A DNA stretch of 64,000 bases. Origin: Dysgonomonas sp. UBA5412. GTDB taxonomy: Bacteria > Bacteroidota > Bacteroidia > Bacteroidales > Dysgonomonadaceae. The notes under the pieces were generated by a model. The model was given only the letters and a program-made list of their open reading frames with translations, was not told the origin of the DNA and searched no databases. Positions 35,870-45,368 of this stretch are shown piece by piece. Where the stretch lies: NCBI GenBank assembly GCA_002409595.1, contig DHNQ01000004.1, forward strand, positions 7,977 to 71,976. The letters are read 5' to 3'. Every line of letters starts with the position of its first letter. Position 1 is the stretch's first letter. A program made the position numbers and the translations under genes.

Positions 35870-35907
35870 TAAATAAAGCTTAACTAAAAAAATAATATGA
35901 AGGTAAT

Positions 35908-36468
35908 CTATTCGATAACGATCCCAAACTGTAGCAACAGTCCTGCAAGACCATCTTTGGAGAATCGTGCTTTCTTTACCATATTTTCGTTTATGTCTAT
36001 TATATAACTGCGGGCAGAAGTAAAGTCTGCACCTTGCAAGTTGGAATGATAGAAAATAGTTTCGTGCAAATCGCAGTCTGTGAATTGGGCTTGCTTTAAG
36101 TTTGCTTCACCAAAGTCTACACCTTTGAGCGATGAATTGATAAATTGAGTTTTTGTCATTTTTCGCTTTGCAAACGAACTGTAATCGAGAATACAATTAG
36201 AGAATCGGACATCGAATATAAAATCGTTGCACAGATTGAATTTCACACCCAATATTTTACAATTGACAAACTCTATATTGCTTAGGGTAGAAGAATGTAA
36301 GTCGGTCATCGACAGATTGCAGTCTGTAAATGAGCAATCGGTAAATCGACACGATATAAGTTTAGCATCCGAAAAGTCGCATTTCAGGAATATACACTGA
36401 TCGAATGTCTCGTCATGGATACTTGTTGAGGCGTATGATGTGTTTTCGAATATTTGATCTTCTTGCAT
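35908..36468 (-). CDS. Pentapeptide-repeat protein
   Basis: This is a 186-residue soluble protein built from A(D/N)LxX-type five-residue repeats (CDFSD, CRFTD, CSFTD, CNLSM, ANLKQ, SNLQG), which form a right-handed beta helix. Relatives of this size include the DNA-mimic gyrase-protecting Qnr/MfpA proteins, but many have no known function. It is last in the operon 38037-35908 and its start is 6 bases after the tsaC stop. Confidence 0.88.
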   Translation of the reverse strand: MQEDQIFENTSYASTSIHDETFDQCIFLKCDFSDAKLISCRFTDCSFTDCNLSMTDLHSSTLSNIEFVNCKILGVKFNLCNDFIFDVRFSNCILDYSSFAKRKMTKTQFINSSLKGVDFGEANLKQAQFTDCDLHETIFYHSNLQGADFTSARSYIIDINENMVKKARFSKDGLAGLLLQFGIVIE

Positions 36469-36474
36469 TACCTG

Positions 36475-37038
36475 CTATTCTCTTATTATTTTGATCTCGC
36501 CCGATCGCCCTAACTTTATAATGCTCGAGGCCTTAGCTTTGGACGTATCATCTTGACGATAGTTGACAATATAGTCCACACCGTTTTTTATTTCGTCACT
36601 TATCTCGTCAAAATTTGCAGGAGCAGGTTGTCCGCTTATATTTGCCGAAGTAGACACCAATGCCTTGCGAAAGCGTTTGCACAGCTCCATCGAAAATTTT
36701 TCTTTCGTCACCCGTATTGCCAAGCTGCCATCGTCGGCAAGCAGATTCGACGCTACGTTGCGCGCTCCGTCATATATGATCGTAAGTGGCTTGTCGGCAT
36801 ACTCTATCAGATCCCAAGCTATGTCGGGAACTCCGTCTATGTAGAAGTCAAGTTTTACGGGGTTGTCTATCAGTGTAATCAGAGCTTTGCTGTCGGTGCG
36901 TTTTTTTAGTTCATATACCTTACGAACAGCTTCTTCGTTGGTTGCATCGCAGCCAATGCCCCAAATGGTATCGGTGGGGTAGAGTATGAGCCCGCCCGAA
37001 ACCAATGTGTCGAATGCTTTTTTTATATCCTCGTTCAT
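36475..37038 (-). CDS. tsaC: L-threonylcarbamoyladenylate synthase
   Basis: This is a 187-residue Sua5/YciO/YrdC domain protein that makes threonylcarbamoyl-AMP for t6A37 tRNA modification. Signature blocks are LILYPTDTIWGIGCDA, the Lys-rich YELKKRTDSKAL and the phosphate site LVSTSANISGQPAP. The length is right for the single-domain TsaC type (no Sua5 C-terminal domain). It is in the operon 38037-35908, with 2 bases to the GNAT gene before it. Confidence 0.93.
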   Translation of the reverse strand: MNEDIKKAFDTLVSGGLILYPTDTIWGIGCDATNEEAVRKVYELKKRTDSKALITLIDNPVKLDFYIDGVPDIAWDLIEYADKPLTIIYDGARNVASNLLADDGSLAIRVTKEKFSMELCKRFRKALVSTSANISGQPAPANFDEISDEIKNGVDYIVNYRQDDTSKAKASSIIKLGRSGEIKIIRE

Positions 37039-37040
37039 TG

Positions 37041-37568
37041 TTATTTTTCGTTTATCAGTTGCAGAAATAATACATCCTCAAATGTTTCACCTCTTTGAAG
37101 CCAGTCTTTGAGATGCCCTATTTGTTTATATCCCGATTTGCTGAAAAGGTCTATACTCTTGGTATTGCTTACCGATATATAGGCATATAGCTGATGCAGA
37201 TACAGAAAGCCGAAAGCATATTCTTTCATCAGTTCCAGTGTTTGCGAAGCTATCCCTTGCTGTCTGTATTCTTGGTCGATTAGGATGCCGATACCGGCTC
37301 TTCTGTTGTGTGCATCTATATCGTAGAGGTCTACCGTGCCAATTGTCTTTTGCTCATCAGTGAGTATTACCATCAAGCGTAATTGTTTGCTCTGGTATAT
37401 ATCCATTTCCAAAGCATCGTTTATATATTGGCGCAATACGAGTTTCGAATACGGAGCCAGCGTGTTGCCGTGCATCCATAGCGAAGTCTCGTTTTCCCAT
37501 TCATAAAGTATTTCAAGATCCTCAGGCTCTACGGCTCTTAGGGTTATACGGCTATTTTTGAGAAGCAT
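37041..37568 (-). CDS. GNAT acetyltransferase (RimJ/RimL type)
   Basis: This is a 175-residue protein starting at the ATG at 37568 (MLLKNSRITLRAVEPED); a longer frame to 37661 would overlap the upstream gene. The acetyl-CoA loop is GIGILIDQEYRQQGIASQTL, and the C-terminal SNTKSIDLFSKSGYKQIGHLKDW is typical of ribosomal-protein and small-molecule N-acetyltransferases. The substrate is unknown. Confidence 0.85.
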   Translation of the reverse strand: MLLKNSRITLRAVEPEDLEILYEWENETSLWMHGNTLAPYSKLVLRQYINDALEMDIYQSKQLRLMVILTDEQKTIGTVDLYDIDAHNRRAGIGILIDQEYRQQGIASQTLELMKEYAFGFLYLHQLYAYISVSNTKSIDLFSKSGYKQIGHLKDWLQRGETFEDVLFLQLINEK

Positions 37569-37581
37569 TTTCTTACTGTTT

Positions 37582-38037
37582 TTAATACTTGTTGTTTTCG
37601 AACATTTCACCCAGTCGGATAAAGAAGTTTTTCTTACGGCGGCGTACACGCTGATTTTCATCAGACGACATCATTATTTTTTCGAACGAAGTTTCTCCTC
37701 TTTCCATCCCTTTTACGGCATGATAGATAACCCCCCAGTCGGGCAATCCGCCCAAATTGCGGTCGTCAATAAAAAGATCGGCATTCAGCTTGCGAGAAGC
37801 AGTCGACGAGTCTTCCTCCGGATAATTCTTGTTGGCTGCAAAGAACTTCAATCCTTTGCTTTCGCAATAGTCTATGGCATCTTGCAACATTTTTCCTTCA
37901 CGCACCGACCATAGCAACAGTGTATGCCCTTCTTGCTGAAGCTTTAGCAACGTTTCGATGGCAAAGGCTATCGGAGCGCCTATCTTGGGATATTCGTGTT
38001 CTACTATTGTTCCGTCAAAGTCTACGGCAATTACCAT
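37582..38037 (-). CDS. HAD hydrolase of the BT_0820 family
   Basis: This is a 151-residue minimal HAD phosphatase. Motif I is VDFDGTIVE (D6, D8), motif II the Ser of LLLWSVREG, and motif IV LFIDDRNLGG. It lacks a cap domain, so it probably acts on a large or open substrate. Bacteroides BT_0820 is a structural representative; the natural substrate is unknown. It is the first gene of the operon 38037-35908, with a TATATTTG promoter upstream. Confidence 0.82.
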   Translation of the reverse strand: MVIAVDFDGTIVEHEYPKIGAPIAFAIETLLKLQQEGHTLLLWSVREGKMLQDAIDYCESKGLKFFAANKNYPEEDSSTASRKLNADLFIDDRNLGGLPDWGVIYHAVKGMERGETSFEKIMMSSDENQRVRRRKKNFFIRLGEMFENNKY

Positions 38038-38091
38038 ATCTGTTTCAGTGATTAGTTATTATTCTGTTTTGCTTATTTCGGTCGATTGTTA

Positions 38092-38099
38092 CAAATATA
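38092..38099 (-). promoter_or_regulatory. -7 element for the BT_0820-GNAT-tsaC-pentapeptide operon
   Basis: The minus strand reads TATATTTG, 55 bases before the start at 38037. Confidence 0.45.
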
Positions 38100-38114
38100 T
38101 GGTAATAATCGGAA

Positions 38115-38738
38115 TTACATTCTGTACGATTCGTTAAATAGCGTACGGTTTAGTATCGAGCGTCCTAATGTAACTTCGTCAGCATATTCTATCTCATCGC
38201 CGATAGATATACCCCGTGCTATCATAGACACTTTTACATCATACGGAGCCAGCTTCTTGTAAATGTAAAAGTTGGTCGTATCCCCTTCCATAGTCGTGCT
38301 TAGGGCTAGGATTATTTCTTTTACATTACCTTTGGCTACACGTTCTATGAGGCTGTTTATTTCCAGATCGGCAGGTCCTATACCGTCGATAGGCGATATA
38401 ATACCCCCCAATACATGATATAAACCTTTAAATTGCATTGTGTTCTCTATTGCCATTACCTCTTTTATGTTTTCTACTACGCAGATAGTAGACGCATCGC
38501 GCGATGTGTCTTTGCATATCGGGCAAACATCATCGTCGCAAATGTTATGACATACTTTGCAATATTTCACCTCATGTTTCAAGGCTACCAATGACTGAGC
38601 AAAGCCATCTACCATGCTGTCCTCTTGTCGCAGGAGGTGCAATATGAGCCTGAGTGCCGTTTTGCGACCGATGCCGGGAAGGCGGGCAAATTCGTTTACA
38701 GCATTTTCGAGTAATACAGAGGGATATTTTTGATTCAT
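38115..38738 (-). CDS. recR: Recombination mediator RecR
   Basis: This is a 207-residue protein that loads RecA at gaps with RecO. It has the helix-hairpin-helix LARLPGIGRKTALRL, a four-Cys zinc finger (CKVCHNICDDDVCPICKD) and the Toprim domain TICVVENIKEVMAIE to EIILALSTTMEGDTT. The length and order match the family. It is immediately before the operon led by the BT_0820 gene, but that has its own promoter. Confidence 0.96.
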   Translation of the reverse strand: MNQKYPSVLLENAVNEFARLPGIGRKTALRLILHLLRQEDSMVDGFAQSLVALKHEVKYCKVCHNICDDDVCPICKDTSRDASTICVVENIKEVMAIENTMQFKGLYHVLGGIISPIDGIGPADLEINSLIERVAKGNVKEIILALSTTMEGDTTNFYIYKKLAPYDVKVSMIARGISIGDEIEYADEVTLGRSILNRTLFNESYRM

Positions 38739-38826
38739 AAAGAAAAAACTATTCTATTATTTAATTTTAGGATTGGTTGCCTAAAAAATATTACGAAGTG
38801 TAAAGATAGGAATAATTTAAAACAAT

Positions 38827-38834
38827 TATATTTG
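38827..38834 (+). promoter_or_regulatory. -7 element for the SUFU gene
   Basis: TATATTTG lies 31 bases before the ATG at 38866. Confidence 0.4.
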
Positions 38835-38865
38835 CCCTTTGTAACAAAATAAATAGGGGAGACTG

Positions 38866-39522
38866 ATGACACAAAAGGAATACAGAAATACTTACGATGA
38901 GGACGAACCTGTAGGCTGGCATCAAATAGATCGTGCCATAGAGCGTATATATGGCAATGTAGAACCTCGGCACTATGCACCTACACTTCATTATATGCTA
39001 GGCGGCGAAGATCCGCTGGATGGAGTGAGTGTTTTTGATTCTCAAAATCAAGGCTTCCATCATCATTTAGTTAGCTATGGCATGTCGGAACTTTATTATA
39101 ACGAAGAGGCAGCCGGAGGCGAATTTAGTAAATGGGGATTCGAATTTACATTTCGGTTAAAACCATTTGCGGAAGATGAGGGCAATCCTACATGGGTTGT
39201 AAACCTGATGAATAATCTGGCTCGTTATGTGATAGAAAGCGGACGCTGGTTTGAAGAAAATCAAGTAATCCCTGCCAATGGTCCTATACGGACGGGCGGA
39301 AATATACCTATCGACATAGTGGGAGTGGCTTTTACGCTCGACCCCGAATTGGGCAAAATAGATACACCGCACGGTGAAGTTTCTTTTCTGCAAATGGTAG
39401 GGCTTACGTCTGAGGAAATGGAACGGATAAAAAAACAAAATTCGGATAGTGAAGTGAAAAAGATTTTGGAAGAAATAAGAACCACAAATCCTTTGATGAT
39501 AACCGATCTTACACGAAAATAA
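38866..39522 (+). CDS. Suppressor-of-fused (SUFU) domain protein
   Basis: This is a 218-residue cytoplasmic protein. The SUFU pattern runs DEPVGWHQIDRAIERIYG, HYAPTLHYMLGG, LVSYGMSELYYNEEA and WGFEFTFRLKP, then a C-terminal FLQMVGLTSEEMERI. Animal SUFU binds Gli factors; in bacteria the superfamily includes immunity proteins of polymorphic toxins. No toxin gene is adjacent, so the role is open. It is single-gene with its own promoter. Confidence 0.85.
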   Translation: MTQKEYRNTYDEDEPVGWHQIDRAIERIYGNVEPRHYAPTLHYMLGGEDPLDGVSVFDSQNQGFHHHLVSYGMSELYYNEEAAGGEFSKWGFEFTFRLKPFAEDEGNPTWVVNLMNNLARYVIESGRWFEENQVIPANGPIRTGGNIPIDIVGVAFTLDPELGKIDTPHGEVSFLQMVGLTSEEMERIKKQNSDSEVKKILEEIRTTNPLMITDLTRK

Positions 39523-39643
39523 ATATACCATTCTGTCCCGTTTTGAGATCAAGGCTATGTGCTGTTTCTTATAAATTATCTTAATAGAATTTATTTTAGC
39601 TAAGATACCTGTTTGCGGGGCGGGATAAATCTCTTTTTTTTAG

Positions 39644-39651
39644 TATTTTTG
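39644..39651 (+). promoter_or_regulatory. -7 element for tamB
   Basis: TATTTTTG lies 21 bases before the ATA at 39673, leaving a leader of about 15 bases. Confidence 0.45.
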
Positions 39652-39672
39652 TATCTCTAAAAATAGAGTGGT

Positions 39673-42600
39673 ATAAAACGATTTAAGCAAATATTTCTCA
39701 CACTTTTAGGGATAATCGTCGGATTGCTTATCCTTTTATTTGGTCTACTGAACACACCCTTTGTTCAGAAGTATGCCAAAGACATTGTTGTGAAGGAACT
39801 TAAAAACAAAATCGGTACTGAATTGGGTATCGGCAATCTCTATTTTTTACCTTTCAATACATTGGCTCTCGACAGTGTATATCTTTACGACCAGTCTAAT
39901 CAACGAGTATTGATGGCAGATCATATATCTGCCGGAGTAGACTTGTTTTCGCTAATGGCAGGGCGCATCGAAGTGACTTCGGCATGGCTGACAGACTTTG
40001 AGGTACGTTTGTCGAAAGACAGTGCTAATGCTCCGCTGAATATCCAATATGTAATAGATGCCTTTAAGTCGAAAGACGATAAACCGAAGGCTAAGCTCGA
40101 TATTAAGTTGAATGCGGTCAATATTTCGAAAGGACGTTTTTTTTATGATGTAAAAGACCGACCTGTAAAGGTTGGCAAATTCGATGCTAATCATATTGAT
40201 GTATCCGATCTTTCAGCCAAGTTGACGATAAAATCAGTTTTGGAAGATTCACTTAATATTCAAGTGAAAAAAATAAGCCTGAGAGAAAAAAGCGGGCTAG
40301 AGGTGTCTGATCTTGTATTTAGGGTGACTACTCAGGATAAAAAAGTTTCGGTCAGAGGATTTGAACTTAATATGCCTGCATCCTATCTCGCGTTCGATAA
40401 GTGCGATTTGGATTTAACCCCGACGAGTGATACGGCAAAGTTTTTGGACTATGCAAAAATCAACCTCGAAATTGCACCCTCGTACGTTGCCCTTAAAGAT
40501 ATAGCAGCATTTACTTCGTCGTTGCGAAACTTTGATGATATAGTGAATCTGAAAGGAAATATTTCGGGTACAGCAGACAATTTGGTACTGAAAGATTTGC
40601 TGGTAGACTATGGTGAAAAAATGCACCTTAAAGCGAATGCTGAGGTAAGAGACGGACTTGATCCCGAAAAAATGTATATATTGGGTAGTGTCGACAACCT
40701 GACAATATCGAGTGTGGAGGCAGAGAGTATTCTCCAGAATTTTACAAATAATGATAAAAAATTACCCCAGCAACTAAAACGTTTGGGTACGATTTCTTTT
40801 ATCGGAGACATATCCGGCTACCTCAAACAATTGACAGCTTTCGGAAGCCTTGATACGGACTTGGGAGTGGTTAAGACCGATGTTCTTTTTGGACTCAAGC
40901 CTCGTTCCGGTGTTGATTTTTATATCAAAGGAAAGGTTTATACATCCGATTTTCATTTAGGAAAGCTGATTGAGAATAAAGACCTAAATAAAGTCTCTTT
41001 AAATCTGTTAGTCGATATCGAAAAGCCGACATACAGAAAGTTGAAAGGGTCGGCAGAAGGAGAAATATATAATTTCGACTATAAAAAATATACATATAAA
41101 GATATTTCTCTCAATGCAAACTACGATGGTTTGCGTGTAGATGGTAGTGTGAATATAAATGATCCGAATGGTACAATTGCTGTCAACGGATTGTTTGATC
41201 TGACGGATAAGAGCCGCCCCGAACTGAACTTTAAGGCTCATGTGAAGAATCTTCAATTAGATAACCTGCACTTAGCTGATAGTCTCAAACATTCCTATCT
41301 GTCGTTGGCTATTGATGCCGACTTTACAGGAAAAAATATTGACGACGCGGAAGGATATATTCGCATAGATTCTCTCGATTTTCTGAAAGAAGATCAAGTT
41401 TATACTATGGACAGTTTGTTGCTTCGGGTATCGGGGTTGGCACAAGATCGTAAACTTATATTGAAGTCGAATCAGGTAAGTGGTCAGATAAACGGCGCTT
41501 ATTCCTTCTCGACTATGATAGGCAGTATAAAGCAAACTTTGCACGCCTATCTCCCTGCATTGATTAATATCGACTCGAAGAAACGACCCGATGATAAAAC
41601 AAATATAATGACTTTCGATTTTCAGGTAAATAATACCGAGAATCTGAGCCGTATCCTCAATCTGCCGGTCACTATACTCAGCCCGTCGAAGATTATAGGT
41701 TCGTATAATAATGTTAGTGATAAGTTTAATCTCGAAATGTTTATGCCTTCCGTCAAGGCTGCGGGTATGAATATCAAATCGGGCTATATATCGTTGCGTA
41801 ATCCCCACGATACCATTGATGCAAATATCAATGTGCTGATGATGGCAAAAAATAATGCCGTAAACGATCTGGCTATAAATACACGGATTGCAAACAATCT
41901 TATTAACACCAATGTTTCCCTGATAAATACCGGAATGCAGAAGGCGAGAGGCAAATTTTCGGTATCGACTCTGTTTACGAAAAACGAACATGAGCCGATG
42001 TCAGTCGATGTTAGCTTCTTACCTAGCCAATTGTTACTTAACAACGAGAATTGGAAATTGGATGGATCTCATATCAAAATACAAGACGGACTGATTGGTG
42101 TAGATAATTTTCTGGCTTACAACGAAGATGGTAGTCAAGAAATAAGTATAAACGGAAAATATACGACAAAGAGTTCGAGCGACAGACTCAAGGTGGAGCT
42201 CAAAAATATTGATCTTGCATACATCTTTCAAACATTAGCCATAGATGCTTTGCAGTTTGGAGGATATGCCTCAGGCAGTCTATTTTTGTCCAGTATAGAG
42301 AAGAAGCCTTATATAAATACTCGTCTTCAGGTTGCCGATTTTAAATTTAACGGTGCTGAATTAGGTAATCTGAATCTGTTTAGCGAATTGGACGACGAAA
42401 CCAATCAGGTAGTACTTGATGGACTTATTGTGAATAAAGAAAATAAGAAAACAAAGGTTGACGGACTGTTAGATCCTATAAAACAAAAGCTTTCTATATA
42501 TTTTGAAGCCGACAGTATAGACATTTCTTTCCTTAACAAATATGCCGAATCGGTATTTCAGGGCATACAAGGGCGAGGTACGGGTAATGTGCATCTGTAT

Positions 42601-44172
42601 GGTAATTTTTCTGATGTTACGGTAGAAGGTAAAGCTTTTATACAAGAGGGATCTTTCGGAATTAATTTCCTTAATACGCGATATACATTTAGTGATACAA
42701 TATATCTGAAAAAAGACCTGATTTATTTCAACGATATTACTCTGCGAGATCAATATAATAATACGGCTCGCGCCAGCGGAAAGGTAGCTCACGACTATTT
42801 CAGCGACTTTATGTATATGGTAGATCTCACTGCTGATAAGTTTTTGGTATATAATGCCACTCCTAAACAGAATCCTTTGTTCTATGGCACTGTGTATGGC
42901 AGCGGAAATGGTTCTATCGGAGGTGATGAGAAGAAAGTGGATGTACATGTAAGTATGCGCACCGAAGAGAATACGCTTGTGCGTATGAACTTTATGGAAG
43001 AAACAGTTAATGAATATTCGTTCATTACTTACAAGCAGGATAATAATGCCGATACTGTCAAAGCATCGTCTAAGCCTCTGCTTCCGGTGAAGAATGATAC
43101 GGGAATGGAGATAAATCTTAATTTCTATATAGATGCTACGCCCGATGCTACGATAGAGATGGTGATGGATCCCGTTGGTGGAGACGTGTTGCGCGGTACG
43201 GGAAGCGGAGCTATGCAGTTTCAGTGGAATATGACGGGAGCACCACGCTTATATGGTACATATAATATCCAGAGGGGAAGCTATAATTTTACATTCCAAC
43301 GTATAATGGAACGGCGCTTTACGATACAAGACGGGAGTAATGTGCAGTTTAGAGGCGATCCATTCGATGCTACATTAAACGTAAGTGCAATCTATAAAGT
43401 AAATGCTAGTTTGAGCGATTTGGATAAAACCTTGTCCGAATTGGTAGGACAAACTACCATACCTGTCAATTGTGTTTTGAATCTGGCAGGACCTCTTAAA
43501 CAACCGACTGTCGGTTTGGATATTGCCTTACCATCTGCCGATGCGGAAGTAGAACGTCAGGTGAAGAGTATAATTAATACCCAAGATGAAATAAATAAAC
43601 AAGTAGCATTCTTGCTTATTATGTCGAAGTTTAAGACTCCAAATTTTGCGACTCCGGGAAATCAGACATCTGATTTTGCCGCTTTCGCCTCCGCTACATT
43701 ATCTAATCAGTTGACTAAAATAGTAAGTAAGATTGATAATCGTTGGCAATTGGGAACAAATATCCGTTATAGCGATGCGGATATGACTACTACCGAGGCT
43801 GAATTGCTGTTGTCGAGCCAATTGTTGGATAACCGATTGCTTATTAACGGAAATTTCGGATATCGTAACGATGTGGAGATGAAGAACGAAGCGATGATAA
43901 CAGACGTGGATATTGAATATTTACTCAACAATGCAGGTACATGGCGCATAAAGGCTTACAACCATTATAACGAAAAATTCTTATATCTGAATCACAATAC
44001 TCAAACTCAAGGTATCGGAGTTATTTATAAAAAGGACTTCGACACGCTATCCGAATTGTTTAAATATAAGAGATTAGGCAGAAAAACGACTAATGACAGC
44101 ATTGTGGCAACAATACCTGATTCTACAAAAAAAGGTAGCAGCCTGAGTCCATTTGTGAAGATAAAAAAATGA
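39673..44172 (+). CDS. tamB: Translocation and assembly module protein TamB, apparent ATA start
   Basis: This is a 1499-residue AsmA/TamB-type protein: an N-terminal signal anchor (KRFKQIFLTLLGIIVGLLILL), a long beta-rich periplasmic body and a C-terminal DUF490 region (about the last 350 residues) with QFQWNMTGAPRLYGTYNI and ADAEVERQVKSIINTQDEIN. It spans the periplasm and helps outer-membrane protein or lipid transport. The first in-frame codon that gives a basic, membrane-anchored start is ATA at 39673; no ATG, GTG or TTG lies between the stop at 39664 and it. A TTG at 39724 would cut the anchor helix in half. The stop overlaps the next gene by 4 bases. Confidence 0.88.
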   Translation: MKRFKQIFLTLLGIIVGLLILLFGLLNTPFVQKYAKDIVVKELKNKIGTELGIGNLYFLPFNTLALDSVYLYDQSNQRVLMADHISAGVDLFSLMAGRIEVTSAWLTDFEVRLSKDSANAPLNIQYVIDAFKSKDDKPKAKLDIKLNAVNISKGRFFYDVKDRPVKVGKFDANHIDVSDLSAKLTIKSVLEDSLNIQVKKISLREKSGLEVSDLVFRVTTQDKKVSVRGFELNMPASYLAFDKCDLDLTPTSDTAKFLDYAKINLEIAPSYVALKDIAAFTSSLRNFDDIVNLKGNISGTADNLVLKDLLVDYGEKMHLKANAEVRDGLDPEKMYILGSVDNLTISSVEAESILQNFTNNDKKLPQQLKRLGTISFIGDISGYLKQLTAFGSLDTDLGVVKTDVLFGLKPRSGVDFYIKGKVYTSDFHLGKLIENKDLNKVSLNLLVDIEKPTYRKLKGSAEGEIYNFDYKKYTYKDISLNANYDGLRVDGSVNINDPNGTIAVNGLFDLTDKSRPELNFKAHVKNLQLDNLHLADSLKHSYLSLAIDADFTGKNIDDAEGYIRIDSLDFLKEDQVYTMDSLLLRVSGLAQDRKLILKSNQVSGQINGAYSFSTMIGSIKQTLHAYLPALINIDSKKRPDDKTNIMTFDFQVNNTENLSRILNLPVTILSPSKIIGSYNNVSDKFNLEMFMPSVKAAGMNIKSGYISLRNPHDTIDANINVLMMAKNNAVNDLAINTRIANNLINTNVSLINTGMQKARGKFSVSTLFTKNEHEPMSVDVSFLPSQLLLNNENWKLDGSHIKIQDGLIGVDNFLAYNEDGSQEISINGKYTTKSSSDRLKVELKNIDLAYIFQTLAIDALQFGGYASGSLFLSSIEKKPYINTRLQVADFKFNGAELGNLNLFSELDDETNQVVLDGLIVNKENKKTKVDGLLDPIKQKLSIYFEADSIDISFLNKYAESVFQGIQGRGTGNVHLYGNFSDVTVEGKAFIQEGSFGINFLNTRYTFSDTIYLKKDLIYFNDITLRDQYNNTARASGKVAHDYFSDFMYMVDLTADKFLVYNATPKQNPLFYGTVYGSGNGSIGGDEKKVDVHVSMRTEENTLVRMNFMEETVNEYSFITYKQDNNADTVKASSKPLLPVKNDTGMEINLNFYIDATPDATIEMVMDPVGGDVLRGTGSGAMQFQWNMTGAPRLYGTYNIQRGSYNFTFQRIMERRFTIQDGSNVQFRGDPFDATLNVSAIYKVNASLSDLDKTLSELVGQTTIPVNCVLNLAGPLKQPTVGLDIALPSADAEVERQVKSIINTQDEINKQVAFLLIMSKFKTPNFATPGNQTSDFAAFASATLSNQLTKIVSKIDNRWQLGTNIRYSDADMTTTEAELLLSSQLLDNRLLINGNFGYRNDVEMKNEAMITDVDIEYLLNNAGTWRIKAYNHYNEKFLYLNHNTQTQGIGVIYKKDFDTLSELFKYKRLGRKTTNDSIVATIPDSTKKGSSLSPFVKIKK

Positions 44173-45344
44173 GATTGGACGAAGAACTGATAAATTTTGT
44201 ATCCTTACACGAGCAGGATGATATCCATTATTTGGCTCTGCATGCAAGCAAATATCCCGATATAGATATACAAATGGCTATCCGTCAAATATCTGGACGT
44301 AAGGTAGCTAAAGAAAAGATTCCGTCGTGGTATGCCAATAATCAGATTTTATATCCCAAGCATCTGTCGATGGAACAATGTTCGTCGGAGGCAACTGCCG
44401 TTTTTAAATCTTCGTTATGTAAAGGGGCTACAATGGCAGACCTTACGGGTGGCTTTGGGGTAGACTGTGCATTTCTATCTTCTGGCTTTCGGCAGAGTAT
44501 CTATGTAGAGCAACAGACAGAGTTGACTGAAATAGCTTCGTACAACTTTAATGTGTTGGACTTGAACTCTATCTCTGTTGAGAATAGGGAAGCGACAGAT
44601 TATTTGTCTTCTATGCAGCCGGTAGACCTTATTTATATAGATCCTGCACGGCGCGATGATTCGGGGCGAAAAACGGTACTGATCGAAGATTGCACACCCA
44701 ATATACTCGATATAGAAGAACTGTTGGACGATAAGGCTGCACAAACGATGATCAAGCTGTCGCCCATGCTGGATATATCATTAGCTGCAAAGTCGTTAAA
44801 GTCTTTGTCCGATGTGTATATAATAAGCGTAGGCAATGAGTGCAAAGAGTTGTTGTTTGTAAAGAATAGAAAATCAAATGCTTTGCAGTATCATTGTGTT
44901 AATATATATCAGGGTAAGACTGATGTGTTTAGCTTTAGCAAAGAGGATGAGGATGCGATAATATTAAGTTATACTCCGTCGGTAGGTAAATATCTTTATG
45001 AGCCAAATTCATCTGTCTTGAAAGGGGGTGCATATAAGAGCATTGCTAAGAGGTTTTCGCTAAATAAACTTCATCCAAGCAGCCATCTGTATACATCCGA
45101 AACCTTGGAGAATGATTTTCATGGGCGTAAATTTGAAGTAGAAGCTATCAGCTCATTTAGTAAAAAAGATCTGCAAACTAACCTTAAAGATATAAAGCAG
45201 GCAAATATTACAGTCCGTAATTTTCCTCTGTCAGTACAAGAAATCCGTAAAAAAACGGGACTGAAAGAGGGTGGGGATGTCTATATATTTGCTACCACCC
45301 TTTCGGATGAAAAGAAAGTGCTGATCATAACCCGTAAGGTGTAA
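44169..45344 (+). CDS. THUMP-like class I methyltransferase
   Basis: This is a 391-residue protein with a Rossmann methyltransferase domain: SAM motif I DLTGGFGVDCAFL, motif VI-like LIYIDPARRDD, and an acid IEDCTPNIL after. The C-terminal part (about residues 330-391) is a THUMP-like domain, found in enzymes that modify RNA. The exact RNA position cannot be inferred. The start overlaps the tamB stop (ATGA at 44169-44172), so translation is coupled. Confidence 0.83.
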   Translation: MRLDEELINFVSLHEQDDIHYLALHASKYPDIDIQMAIRQISGRKVAKEKIPSWYANNQILYPKHLSMEQCSSEATAVFKSSLCKGATMADLTGGFGVDCAFLSSGFRQSIYVEQQTELTEIASYNFNVLDLNSISVENREATDYLSSMQPVDLIYIDPARRDDSGRKTVLIEDCTPNILDIEELLDDKAAQTMIKLSPMLDISLAAKSLKSLSDVYIISVGNECKELLFVKNRKSNALQYHCVNIYQGKTDVFSFSKEDEDAIILSYTPSVGKYLYEPNSSVLKGGAYKSIAKRFSLNKLHPSSHLYTSETLENDFHGRKFEVEAISSFSKKDLQTNLKDIKQANITVRNFPLSVQEIRKKTGLKEGGDVYIFATTLSDEKKVLIITRKV

Positions 45345-45368
45345 TTTTTTGCGTATCGTAACTCTCTT

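Noticed and set aside
41272..41991. 239-residue minus-strand frame opposite tamB
   Set aside because: Its composition is low in coding character (many Ile, Cys, Tyr) and it is fully inside tamB.
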